This document shows, in pieces, positions 23,504 to 32,425 of a stretch of 38,564 nucleotides of DNA (position 1 is the first letter of the stretch; each line of letters begins with the position of its first letter). Origin of the DNA: Verrucomicrobiia bacterium (GTDB taxonomy: Bacteria > Verrucomicrobiota > Verrucomicrobiia > Limisphaerales > DSYF01); NCBI GenBank assembly GCA_035765895.1, contig DASTWL010000012.1, forward strand, positions 1 through 38,564, given 5' to 3'. Position numbers and translations under genes: made by a program. The notes beneath the pieces are model-generated. The model ran no database searches, had not been told where the DNA came from, and saw nothing but the letters and a program-made list of their open reading frames with translations.

Positions 23504-25312
23504 AATTACGACGAGAGCAAGGTCAAGACCCTCTCCAGCATCGAGCACATCCGCCTGCGCACCGGCATGTATATCGGGCGCATCGGCACCGGCGTGCATT
23601 ACGACGACGGCTGCTACATCCTGCTCAAGGAGGTCATCGACAATGCCATCGACGAATACATCATGGGCTTCGGCAAGCACGTCGAGATCAGCGTCGAGGG
23701 CAACAACGTCTGCGTGCGCGATTACGGCCGCGGCATCCCGCTCGGCAAGGTCGTCGAGTGCGTCAGCCAGATCAACACCGGCGCCAAATACAACGACGAC
23801 GTCTTCCAGTTCAGCGTCGGCCTCAACGGCGTCGGCACCAAGGCCGTCAACGCGCTGTCCAAGGAGTTCATCGTCCGCAGCCATCGCGACGGCGAATTCG
23901 TCGAGGCGCAGTTCAAGCAGGGCAAGCTCAAGAAGCAGGACAAGGGCAAAACCAAGGAGCCGAACGGCACGTTCATCGCCTTTGAGCCGGACCCGACGAT
24001 TTTCAAGGACAGCAGTTTCAAGCCCGAGTTCATCGAGCGCCGCCTGCGGCATTACAGCTACCTGAACACGGGGTTGCGCCTGATTTTCAACGGCAAGGAA
24101 TTCGTCTCGCGCCACGGCCTGATGGATTTGGTCATGGAAGACCTGCAATCCGACGGCGCGGAGCCGATTTATGCGCCGCTGCATTTCACGAGCAAGACGC
24201 TGGAATTCTGCTTCACGCACACGAACAGCCGCTACGGCGAATCGTTCTACTCGTTCGTGAACGGCCAATACACGAGCGACGGCGGCACGCACCTGAGCGC
24301 GTTCCGCGAGGGCCTGCTCAAGGCCGTGAACGAGTATTCAAAGAAGGGCTACGACGGCGACGACGTGCGCGAGTGCATGGTTGGCGCCGTGGCCATCCGT
24401 TTGAAGGATCCGGTGTTCGAGTCGCAGACGAAGAACAAGCTCGGCAACACGGAAATCCGCACCGAACTGGTGAACAAGGTCCGCGAGGAGCTGTTGCACT
24501 TCTTCAACCGCAACAAACCGGTCGCCGACCAGATTCTCGCGAAGGTCGAGGACACCAAGCAGCTCCGGAAGGAATTGCAGGACGTGAAGAAGCTGGCGCG
24601 CGAACGGGCCCGGGCCGTCACGCTGCGCATCCCGCAGCTCAAGGATTGCAAGAACCATTACAACACCGCCAAGGGGCGCGAAAAGAGCTCGATGATCTTT
24701 ATCTGCGAAGGCCAGTCCGCCGCAGGTTCGATCACCAGTTGCCGTGACGTGAACACGCAGGCGGTGTTCACGCTCAAGGGCAAGCCGCTCAACGTCTGGG
24801 ATCTCAAGCGCGACATCGTCTATAAAAACGACGAAATGTATAACCTCATGTGCGCCCTCGACATCGAGGACAACATCGAGAAGCTGCGTTACGAGAAGGT
24901 CATTCTCGCCACTGACGCCGACGTGGACGGCCTGCACATCCGCAACCTGCTCATCACCTACTTCTTCAAGTTCTTCGAGCAACTCGTCCACAACGGCCAC
25001 CTCTACGTGCTGGAAACGCCGCTGTTCCGCGTGCGCAACAAGCAGGAGACCATCTACTGCTACAGCGAGGCCGAACGAGATGCCGCCGCGGCGAAGCTCG
25101 GCAAGAGCTGCGAGATCACGCGGTTCAAGGGTCTGGGTGAAATCAGCCCGAAGGAATTCGCCCAGTTCATTGGCAAAGGCATGAAGCTCAGCCAGGTGGA
25201 ATACGCCCCCAAGCACGACGTCGCGAACATCCTCAGCTTCTACATGGGCAAGAACACGCCCGAGCGGAAGGATTACATCATGGGCAATCTCGTGGTGGCG
25301 GTGGAAGAGTAG
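23480..25312 (+). CDS. Type IIA DNA topoisomerase subunit B (ParE/GyrB family)
   Basis: This 610-residue ATPase subunit of a type IIA topoisomerase changes DNA topology together with an A subunit, which is not in the window. The GHKL ATP-binding fold shows 'LKEVIDNAIDEYIMG' (about residues 49-63), 'VRDYGRGIPLG' and 'FSVGLNGVGTKAVNALS'. The transducer domain has a 'PVADQILAKVEDTK' linker. The TOPRIM domain has 'FICEGQSAAGSI' (about 406-417) and 'ATDADVDGLHIRNLLITYFF' (about 475-494), and the C-terminal 'RFKGLGEISPKEFAQFIG' closes the core. It lacks the long insert of enterobacterial GyrB and is closer to topoisomerase IV-type B subunits. The usual EGDSA is EGQSA here; the metal-binding Glu and DxD are kept. 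Confidence 0.93.
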   Translation: MADDKTKHNYDESKVKTLSSIEHIRLRTGMYIGRIGTGVHYDDGCYILLKEVIDNAIDEYIMGFGKHVEISVEGNNVCVRDYGRGIPLGKVVECVSQINTGAKYNDDVFQFSVGLNGVGTKAVNALSKEFIVRSHRDGEFVEAQFKQGKLKKQDKGKTKEPNGTFIAFEPDPTIFKDSSFKPEFIERRLRHYSYLNTGLRLIFNGKEFVSRHGLMDLVMEDLQSDGAEPIYAPLHFTSKTLEFCFTHTNSRYGESFYSFVNGQYTSDGGTHLSAFREGLLKAVNEYSKKGYDGDDVRECMVGAVAIRLKDPVFESQTKNKLGNTEIRTELVNKVREELLHFFNRNKPVADQILAKVEDTKQLRKELQDVKKLARERARAVTLRIPQLKDCKNHYNTAKGREKSSMIFICEGQSAAGSITSCRDVNTQAVFTLKGKPLNVWDLKRDIVYKNDEMYNLMCALDIEDNIEKLRYEKVILATDADVDGLHIRNLLITYFFKFFEQLVHNGHLYVLETPLFRVRNKQETIYCYSEAERDAAAAKLGKSCEITRFKGLGEISPKEFAQFIGKGMKLSQVEYAPKHDVANILSFYMGKNTPERKDYIMGNLVVAVEE

Positions 25313-25314
25313 CG

Positions 25315-25333
25315 GCGGCCTCCGGAAGGCCGC
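25315..25333. terminator. Possible weak terminator after the topoisomerase gene
   Basis: GCGGCCT-CCGGA-AGGCCGC forms a 7-bp GC stem three bases after the stop codon, followed by TGAAAATCG without a T-run. It may be a weak or Rho-assisted terminator or only a stabilising hairpin. Confidence 0.35.
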
Positions 25334-25460
25334 TGAAAATCGACAGCCAAAGTGCTGGCCGGGCCGGCCTCATTTTTGGTATTCGCAGGGTGGGCGCCTT
25401 CACGGGCGCGGTTCAGTTCGTCGGTTCGCGCGGCCAACCCTGAAAGGAAGGAAATAAAGC

Positions 25461-27292
25461 ATGCACACACGCATTCCCGCCTGGCTCCTCGCGGCCATCA
25501 CGCTCGCCGGCTTGACCTCCACCACGCCGCGGGCCGCGGCACAAGACACGGTGTTCACGTATCAAGGGCGTCTGCTGGACGGTGGCACGCCGGCCAACGG
25601 CACCAATTACGACATGGTGTTCCACCTGTTCGACGCGCCCACCAATGGAACCTCCTGGGGAACGCTCGGCATCACGAATGTGACCGTCAGCAATGGCCTG
25701 TTCACAGTCCCCTTGAATTTTGGCGACGTCTTCGACGGCCAGCCGCGCTGGCTGGAGTCAGCGTCCAGACGAATGGCGGCGCCCCCACCACCCTGACGCC
25801 GCGGCAGCCCATCACCCCGACGCCGTATGCCATCCATGCCTTGCAGGCGGGGGGTGTGACCGACGGTTCGATCACCACGGCCAGCATCGCGCCGGGCGGC
25901 CTCGCCGGCTCGGTGATTCAGTCCGGCACCATCACCTCCAACCTGCTGGCCCCCGGTGCGGTCAACCCCGCCGCCCTGCAATCACCGTATCAATCCGGCC
26001 GCATCGATTTGGGCACGTTCATTCCGCCCGCGCATTTTGGCGCCACCGTCATCAACCAGCCGGTCAGCTTTGCCCAGCCGTTTGCAGTCGCGCCCACGGT
26101 CACCGTGAGCCTGGAAACCAGCTCCCGCGCAGCGGCCGCCGGCGTGCCCCCCCTGCTGGTCAGCAGCAAAACCACCGCCGGCTTCACGGCCACGTTCAAC
26201 GTGAAGGCCACGCCACGCCCCATCGCCCACAACGGCAGCACCTACTTTTACTCGGGCTTCCCGCTGCGCATCGTGAACGGCCGGCCCGCCGCCGTGTTCA
26301 ACGCCTTCAGCATGGGCTACGCCCGCGCGCTGGATGACGTCGGCCAGTCGTGGGGCCCTGTCATCACCCTTTCCCCGGAAGCCGTGCACATGGACCTGGC
26401 CGTCATCAACGGCAATCCGGCGATTGCGTTCATCAGCAGCACCAAGCTCCAGTATGTGCGGGCCAACGACGCGGACGGCGCCAGTTGGCCGGCGCCCGCG
26501 GTTCTGCAAAACTCCACGAACGGCGTCTATACGCCCCAGGTGGTTTCGCTGACGACCATCAGTGGACGCCCGGCCATGGTCCTCTGGAATTCCGCCAGCA
26601 ACACGCTTTACTACCTCCGCGCCAATGACAGCAACGGCAATTCGTGGCCGGCCAATGGCGTGCTGATTGCGCCCCGGGCGTTCGCCGACTTCCAACTGGC
26701 CGAGGTTTCCGGCCGGCCGGCCGTCGTCTATGAGTGGGACAACGGACTGGCCAACAACAACGTGGGCTACCAGACGGAAGTGCGCTACCTGCGCGCCCTG
26801 GACGGCACCGGAACGTCCTGGCCTGCCAGCCCAACCACGCTGGTCAGTTATGGCGCGCTGCAATCCGTTTACAAAGCCCAGTTGCTCATGGTGCAGACCA
26901 ATCCCGCAGTCGCCTTCGGCCACACGGCGGGCTACAACGATTACGAAGTCACCTTTGTGAAGGCCACCGACACGAACGGCTCCACGTGGGGCACGCCCAC
27001 GGTCGTCAGCTTTGATTCCAGCTACCCGCCCGGCGCGCTTTCGTTCGCCCTCGTCAACGGCAACCCGGCCCTGGCCTGGTATGGCGCAACTTGGTATTAC
27101 GCCGAATCCAGCAACGGCGGCACGAGCTTTTATCGATACGTCGTGGGTGACATCGGTGGCTCCCGCTCGTCGCTGGCCGACGTGCAGGGCAAACCCGCCC
27201 TGACCACCTACTACGATGGCGACGTGGTTTATCTGCGCGACACCAACCCCATCGCGGACAGCTTCATCAACTGGATCGCCGTGCAACCGTGA
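25461..27292 (+). pseudogene. Secreted seven-repeat propeller-like protein broken by one frameshift
   Basis: Reading starts at ATG 25461 with a signal peptide (WLLAAITLAGLTSTTPRAAAQ) and a conserved N-terminal module 'DTVFTYQGRLLDGGTPANGTNYDMVFHLFDAPTNG...GLFTVPLNFGDVFDGQPRWLE'. At about 25757 the frame breaks. Adding one G (GAG-GTC instead of GAGTC) continues the domain as VSVQTNGGAPTTLTPRQPITPTPYAIHALQAG, followed by a long intact frame to 27292. The second part holds seven copies of an ~35-50-residue unit (V.GRPA.V....L.Y.RA.D..G.SWP....L), consistent with a seven-bladed propeller. The whole reading would be about 610 residues. Either a real single-base loss or a sequencing error is possible; the downstream frame has no other defect, which favours a recent or artefactual change. 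Confidence 0.82.
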
Positions 27293-27436
27293 TCGGCCCG
27301 ATCGCCACGAACCGGGCCGTGGGGCGTTGGTGTTTTGTGTTTTTCCAGTTCGGCTGGAACACCCCGAATCTGGATCCGCTTGAATTGCTGCGCTGCGGGT
27401 CATCCCTGGCGGCCGGGCTCGCAATGCCGCCCCGTT

Positions 27437-28909
27437 TTATAGCTTCCGCGCGACGCGCCGGAGATGATAGCCCGTGATGGCCAGTTCGATGGCGTGTGGA
27501 AACTGGCGCGGGCGCCGGAGCAGGGTGCCCCAGAACAGCCGCCAGTAGGCGACGCGTCCCGGCTGCCGCACGCCCAGCACCCAGAAGGATTTCAAGAACG
27601 CGATGAAGTCGGACCCGCAGAGGCGCAATTTCGGGCCGGTTGGGCGGTGGTGTTGCAGGAAGGTGCGGATGCGCTGGTAATAATTGGACGGCTCGTAAAG
27701 TTTCCGCATCAGCTCGCGGTAGCCGGCCACCAAGTAGTCGCGGTTGAGCCTGGGTTTGAAGTTCAGCACCGCCTCGGTGTTGTTGCCGGTGCTGCCGGTT
27801 TCGATGCGCCCTTCGCGCTTCAACCGCTGCCAGAGGCGGGTCTGCGGCAGCGCGGTCAGCAACCCGACCATGGCCGTCGCCACACCGGAGTGCTGGATGA
27901 ACTCGAACTGGCGCTTGAAAATGTCCGGTTTGTCGCTGTCGAAACCGACGATGAACCCGCCCATGACCTCGAAGCCGGCGCGCTGCAACACATGCACGGC
28001 ATCCACGAGGTTGCGGTTCCGGTTCTGGCGCTTCTGGCATTCCTCGAGCGATTCGGCGGACGGCGTTTCGATGCCGACGAACACCTTTTTGAACCCCGCC
28101 TGCACCATGAGCGCGCAGAGTTCGGGGTCGTCGGCCAGATTCACGGAGGCCTCGGTGAGGAAGCCCATCTGCGCGCCGGTGCGCTGGCGCCATTCGATCA
28201 GGGCGTGCAACAGCGTGCGCGTGCTCCGGCGGTTGCCGATGAAATTGTCGTCCACGATGAAGACCATGTCGTGCCAGCCGCGCAACCGCAGGGCTTCCAG
28301 TTCGGCGATCAAATGCGCCGGCGGTTTGGTGCGCGGCACCCGGCCGTTCATCACGATGATGTCGCAAAATTCGCAGTCGAAGGGGCAGCCCCGCGAGAAC
28401 TGGACCGCCATCGTGACGTAACGCCGCATGTTCAGCAGATCCCAGCGCGGCACGGGGGTTTGCGCGAGATGGGGCCAGTGGCCCGCGCGGTAGAGCGGCT
28501 GCAACCAGCCGGTTCGCAGGTCTTCGACCAGTTGCGGCATGATTTCCTCCGCTTCGCCCAGCACAAAGTGGCGGATTTCCGGAAACGCTTCGTGGCCCGT
28601 CGTGAACAGCGGCCCTCCGGCGATTACGGTTTTGCCGGCCCGGTCGCAACGCGTGATGATCTCCCGCACGGACGCCTGGTGCACGATCATCGCCCCCACG
28701 AAGACGTAATCGGCCCAGCGCAAGGCCGCGTCGTCGAGCCGTTCAATGTTCAGGTCGAGGAGCCGGAGTTCCCAGTCGCGCGGCAGCATGGCCGCGACGG
28801 TGAGCAGCCCCAGCGGGGGCATGGAGGCGCGTTTTGAAACGAAGCGCAGCGCGTGTTTGAAACTCCAGAACGTATCCGGCGTTTCAGGACTGATGAGCAG
28901 GATTTTCAT
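27437..28909 (-). CDS. B12-binding-domain radical SAM protein with DUF4070
   Basis: This 490-residue protein has an N-terminal cobalamin-binding domain (MKILLISPETPDTFWSFKHALRF, then 'ADYVFVGAMIVHQASVREIITRC...TVIAGGPLFTT'), a radical SAM core with 'RGCPFDCEFCD' (CxxxCxxC, about residues 172-182) and 'MVFIVDDNFIGN', and a C-terminal DUF4070 region ('RLNRDYLVAGYRELMRKLYEPSNYYQRI'). This architecture includes HpnP-type hopanoid methylases and many uncharacterised members, so the substrate is unknown. ATG 28909 starts at the canonical MKILL; upstream residues in the same frame are not family-like. It is convergent with the frameshifted gene and follows the SNF2 helicase on the same strand with about a 108-bp gap. 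No hopanoid genes are nearby. Confidence 0.9.
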   Translation of the reverse strand: MKILLISPETPDTFWSFKHALRFVSKRASMPPLGLLTVAAMLPRDWELRLLDLNIERLDDAALRWADYVFVGAMIVHQASVREIITRCDRAGKTVIAGGPLFTTGHEAFPEIRHFVLGEAEEIMPQLVEDLRTGWLQPLYRAGHWPHLAQTPVPRWDLLNMRRYVTMAVQFSRGCPFDCEFCDIIVMNGRVPRTKPPAHLIAELEALRLRGWHDMVFIVDDNFIGNRRSTRTLLHALIEWRQRTGAQMGFLTEASVNLADDPELCALMVQAGFKKVFVGIETPSAESLEECQKRQNRNRNLVDAVHVLQRAGFEVMGGFIVGFDSDKPDIFKRQFEFIQHSGVATAMVGLLTALPQTRLWQRLKREGRIETGSTGNNTEAVLNFKPRLNRDYLVAGYRELMRKLYEPSNYYQRIRTFLQHHRPTGPKLRLCGSDFIAFLKSFWVLGVRQPGRVAYWRLFWGTLLRRPRQFPHAIELAITGYHLRRVARKL

Positions 28910-29017
28910 GGGCGGCAGACGCACTTCCTGCCTTCTCAATGACCATCCTACTCCGCCCGCGGCCAATTGCACGCAATTTGAACCCGGCACGGCGCCAACC
29001 GCCTGCGGCCACCGGAC

Positions 29018-32000
29018 TTAATCCTCGGAGAACAGATACTCCAGATCCGTCGCGGACAGGCTGCGGGCGAAGCCCTCTTCGCCGAGCACGTCGGCGATCG
29101 TCTTGGCCTTGCTCTGTTGCAGCTCCCAGATCTTCTCCTCGACGGTGCCCGGCGCGATGAGGCGGTAGGCGTTGACAGTCGCGGTCTGGCCAATACGGTG
29201 CGAGCGGTCGATGGCCTGCGCCTCGACGGCCGGATTCCACCACGGATCGTAGAGCACGACGTAGCTGGAGGACGTGAGGTTCAAACCGGTGCCGGCCGCA
29301 CGCAGGCTGAGCAGGAACACGCCCGCATTCGGGTCGCTTTGGAACGCCGACACGACCTGTTGCCGGTCCTTCGTCGCGCCGGTGAGGATGTGCGTGGGAA
29401 TGTTGCGGGTCTTGCACTCCTTCTCCAGCAATTCGAGCATCTGCACGAATTGCGAGAAGACCAGCACCTTCTGGCCCTCGGAGATCAACGGATCGAGCAG
29501 CTCGAACAACGTCTCCGTCTTGCCGGACGCGGAATCGTTGCCGACGAGCGTCGGGTGGCAGCAGATCTGGCGCAGGCGCGTCAGGGCCGCGAGCACGTGC
29601 ATCTTGCTCTTCGCCACGCCCTGCTCCTGCACGATCTTCATCACCTGGTCGCGGCTGCGGCGCAGTTCGGCCAGGTAAAGCTTCCGCTGTTCTTCGCCCA
29701 ACGGACAGTCCATGCGCTCTTCGATGCGGTCCGGCAGATCCTTCGCGACGTGCTTCTTCAAGCGGCGCAGCAGCAGCGGACGCAGTTTTGCGGAAAGCCG
29801 CTTGCGCGCGATCCGCTGTTCGCTCTCGGCATTGGCGCCGCGCGGTTCATAGGTCTCGATGAAATTCTCCTGCGTGCCGAGGTAGCCGGGCTGGATGAAA
29901 TCCACAATGCTCCACAGGTCGAGCATGCGGTTTTCGAGCGGCGTGCCGGTGAGCGCGAGGCGATGCTCGGACTTGATCTGTTTCACGGCGGCGGTGACCT
30001 GCGCGCCGGGGTTCTTGATGAACTGCGCCTCGTCGAGGATGACCGCGCGGAAGGCAAACTTCTGCAATTCCTCCAAATCGCGCCGCAGCAGCGCGTAATT
30101 GGTCACAATGATGTCGTGTTGCGGGATTTGCTTGCGCAAGTTGTGCCGGGCCGCGCCGCTTTCGAGCACGAGCACTTTCGTGCCGGGCGTGAATTTCTCC
30201 GCTTCGCGCCGCCAGTTGTGCAGCACGGACGCGGGGCAGATGACCAGCGAGGGCTTCGGGTTTTTCTTGTTGCGTTCGCGCAACCACGCGAGCCACGTGA
30301 GGGTCTGGAGGGTTTTGCCGAGGCCCATGTCGTCGGCCAGAATGCCGCCCAGCTTCATCTGCGTGAGGTGGCAGAGGAAATCGAAACCGTCCTTTTGATA
30401 CGGTCGCAGCTCGGCGGCCAGGCTTTGTGGCAGCGCGGAACTGGGCACGCCCTTGAAGGTCTTGAGCTTTTCACGCAGCGCCTTGGCCTGCGGCGAATCG
30501 GCGAACCGGCCCAGCGCGGTTTCGTCCATGTGCGCGACCTGTTCCATGCCAATCTTCTGCGCAACGGGAATGAGGCCGTCCACGCCGAGTTCAGCCATCG
30601 TTTCGTGGGCGGACTGCACGGCACTGATGTTGAGTTCCACCCAGCCGGCGTTGGGCAGTTTCACGAAGCGGCCGGTGGCACTGGCGAGGCGTTGCAGGTC
30701 GGCAGCGGACAGCTTCATGCCTTCCTGCTCCCATTCGGCGGAAACGCTCAGCCAGTCGATGCCGCTGCCTTTGACGATGATTTTGGGCTTGAGCTGCCGC
30801 GGCTGCAGAAAGAGCCGGTGGAAACCGGGGTTGCCGAGGAATTCGGCGCCATCGGGCCGCGCCGCCCAGATGTCGGCGAGCGCGCCGAGGAAATTTTCAT
30901 TCGCATCGCCAATCCACAGGCCGGGCTCGGGCGTGAACCAGTCCAGCCGCTTCAGCCACTGGATGGCCGGCTCCAGCCGCGGGTCGTCGAGAATTTCCGG
31001 TTTGTCCGTCGGACGCTTGGCCGGATGGTCAATCGTCCAGGTCTGGCCGGTCCAGACCCACACGCTTTCATCGCGCGCGCTGCGGGCCATCAGGCGCAGG
31101 CGGACGGTGTCGTCGAGCAGTTCGAACACGAATTGGGGTCTGGCCTTGTGCACCACGCAGAGCTGCTCCCAATCCACGCCGCGCGCGGTCTGGGCCTGCC
31201 GCAGGTGCATGAGCAGGCGATGGCTCAACTTGCGCACCGGCACGGACGGGCGGTGGGACCAGTGCTCGATGATGCTGGCGGGCGGGGCATTGCGGAGCAG
31301 GTAAAAGGCGTTGCCGACCAGCACGAGGGGCGGCTGCAGCGAGAAAAAGCGGGCTTCTTCGAGCAGTTTGTTCTCCTCGTTCGGGAGCGCAATCCGGTGT
31401 GTGAACAGGAGCTCGCCATTGTTCTTTTCCAGGCGCGGCGTGAGTTCCGCCATCTGCCCGAAGAACTGGAGATTGCCTTTGCCGTCCGCCAGCTCGATGC
31501 GGGTCGAGGCGCCCCAGCGCGCCAGCCAGTTGAATAATTCCGCGTCGGACAGCATCAACGTCTCACCGTCCTCGGCGCGGCTCTTGTGCACCTGCGTCAC
31601 CCATTCAATGAACTCCCAGTCGTTCGGGTGGAACAACTCGCGCTCGTGGGCGGCGCGCGTGATGAGGTCGTTCAACTCCGCCAGCGATTTGGCCTTTTCG
31701 CCGGTGCGTTGGCGGGAAATCAGCATCTGCACGGCGAGGCGGTGATGCGATGACTGCTGCTCGTCGGCCCGCGGTTCACCCACGACGCGCAGCGAGGCCT
31801 TGGGCACTTCGAGGTGCAGTGGCTTCGAGGGGAACATCCATTCCTCGATCTCGCGCACGAGCCGCTGTTCGTGCTCCTGATCCTGGACCCGGGCGAAGCG
31901 CTCGAAATTGGCGTGCGCCGTCAGTTCGGTGGGAATGGACCGCTTGGCGCGGATGAACAGGAACGCCAGTTCTTCGAGGCGCTCCTGGTTGCGGGCGGCC

Positions 32001-32278
32001 AGCATTTTGGGCCACCAGTCAGTGTCGGGAAAATCCTTCCGCGTGAGCCAGAGTTTTTCGAAGTAGTCCTCGAGCAACAGCCACGCACGCTGCGAATCGG
32101 GGCAGACGGCGAAGTTGCGCAGGATTTCCTCGCGCTCCGCCACGGCCGCCTTGGAATCGGAGAGTTCGCGGCGCAGGTCCGCCAGCGCGCCGTAGGTTTG
32201 CGACAGCACCTTGTGGTGCGCGTCATATTTCGAGGTGCCCGTGGAGCGGCCTGCCATCTTGGTTTTAGCTTTTGCCAT
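29018..32278 (-). CDS. SNF2/SWI2-family DNA helicase-like ATPase
   Basis: This 1086-residue protein has a basic start (MAKAKTKMAGRSTG), a long N-terminal region of about 600 residues without a motif I recognise, and a full SNF2 motor: motif I 'GGILADDMGLGKTLQT' (about residue 645), 'VICPASVLHNWRREAEKF', motif II 'VILDEAQFIKNP' (DEAQ, about 748), motif III 'LALTGTPLENRMLDLWSI', motif IV/V 'VLVFSQFVQMLELLE' and 'LRAAGTGLNLTSSSYVVLYDPWWNP', and motif VI 'DRSHRIGQTATVNAYRLIA' (about 1025). SNF2 enzymes translocate on duplex DNA and remodel protein-DNA complexes; bacterial HepA-type members act on RNA polymerase, others in defence. It ends 'ATDLEYLFSED'. There are no methyltransferase or nuclease neighbours that would mark a DISARM-type system, so a housekeeping role is more likely. 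Confidence 0.93.
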   Translation of the reverse strand: MAKAKTKMAGRSTGTSKYDAHHKVLSQTYGALADLRRELSDSKAAVAEREEILRNFAVCPDSQRAWLLLEDYFEKLWLTRKDFPDTDWWPKMLAARNQERLEELAFLFIRAKRSIPTELTAHANFERFARVQDQEHEQRLVREIEEWMFPSKPLHLEVPKASLRVVGEPRADEQQSSHHRLAVQMLISRQRTGEKAKSLAELNDLITRAAHERELFHPNDWEFIEWVTQVHKSRAEDGETLMLSDAELFNWLARWGASTRIELADGKGNLQFFGQMAELTPRLEKNNGELLFTHRIALPNEENKLLEEARFFSLQPPLVLVGNAFYLLRNAPPASIIEHWSHRPSVPVRKLSHRLLMHLRQAQTARGVDWEQLCVVHKARPQFVFELLDDTVRLRLMARSARDESVWVWTGQTWTIDHPAKRPTDKPEILDDPRLEPAIQWLKRLDWFTPEPGLWIGDANENFLGALADIWAARPDGAEFLGNPGFHRLFLQPRQLKPKIIVKGSGIDWLSVSAEWEQEGMKLSAADLQRLASATGRFVKLPNAGWVELNISAVQSAHETMAELGVDGLIPVAQKIGMEQVAHMDETALGRFADSPQAKALREKLKTFKGVPSSALPQSLAAELRPYQKDGFDFLCHLTQMKLGGILADDMGLGKTLQTLTWLAWLRERNKKNPKPSLVICPASVLHNWRREAEKFTPGTKVLVLESGAARHNLRKQIPQHDIIVTNYALLRRDLEELQKFAFRAVILDEAQFIKNPGAQVTAAVKQIKSEHRLALTGTPLENRMLDLWSIVDFIQPGYLGTQENFIETYEPRGANAESEQRIARKRLSAKLRPLLLRRLKKHVAKDLPDRIEERMDCPLGEEQRKLYLAELRRSRDQVMKIVQEQGVAKSKMHVLAALTRLRQICCHPTLVGNDSASGKTETLFELLDPLISEGQKVLVFSQFVQMLELLEKECKTRNIPTHILTGATKDRQQVVSAFQSDPNAGVFLLSLRAAGTGLNLTSSSYVVLYDPWWNPAVEAQAIDRSHRIGQTATVNAYRLIAPGTVEEKIWELQQSKAKTIADVLGEEGFARSLSATDLEYLFSED

Positions 32279-32425
32279 CGGTCAAAGGGGGATTTGCGGC
32301 GGCCGCGCCGCCGGGTCGGGGAGCAGCTCCGCAACGAAATCCAAACCCGCAGACAGGACCGCTCGCGCCGGTGCGAGACAGTCATGGGGGTTCTGGAGGA
32401 CGGGGTTCATTTCAATGCCGGAGAG

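Noticed and set aside
25740-25775. Programmed -1 frameshift joining the two frames
   Set aside because: A -1 slip would give the right product, but there is no X-XXY-YYZ heptamer and no clear downstream stimulator; a base loss or sequencing error is simpler.
27293-27436. Terminator between the convergent genes
   Set aside because: CGGCCC/GGGCCG arms and a nearby T-rich tract exist, but stem and T-tract are not properly spaced, so it is not listed as a terminator.
29018-32278. SNF2 helicase as part of a DISARM-like or other defence island
   Set aside because: No methyltransferase, phospholipase D, DUF1998 or nuclease gene is adjacent; the neighbours are lpxD and a radical SAM gene.
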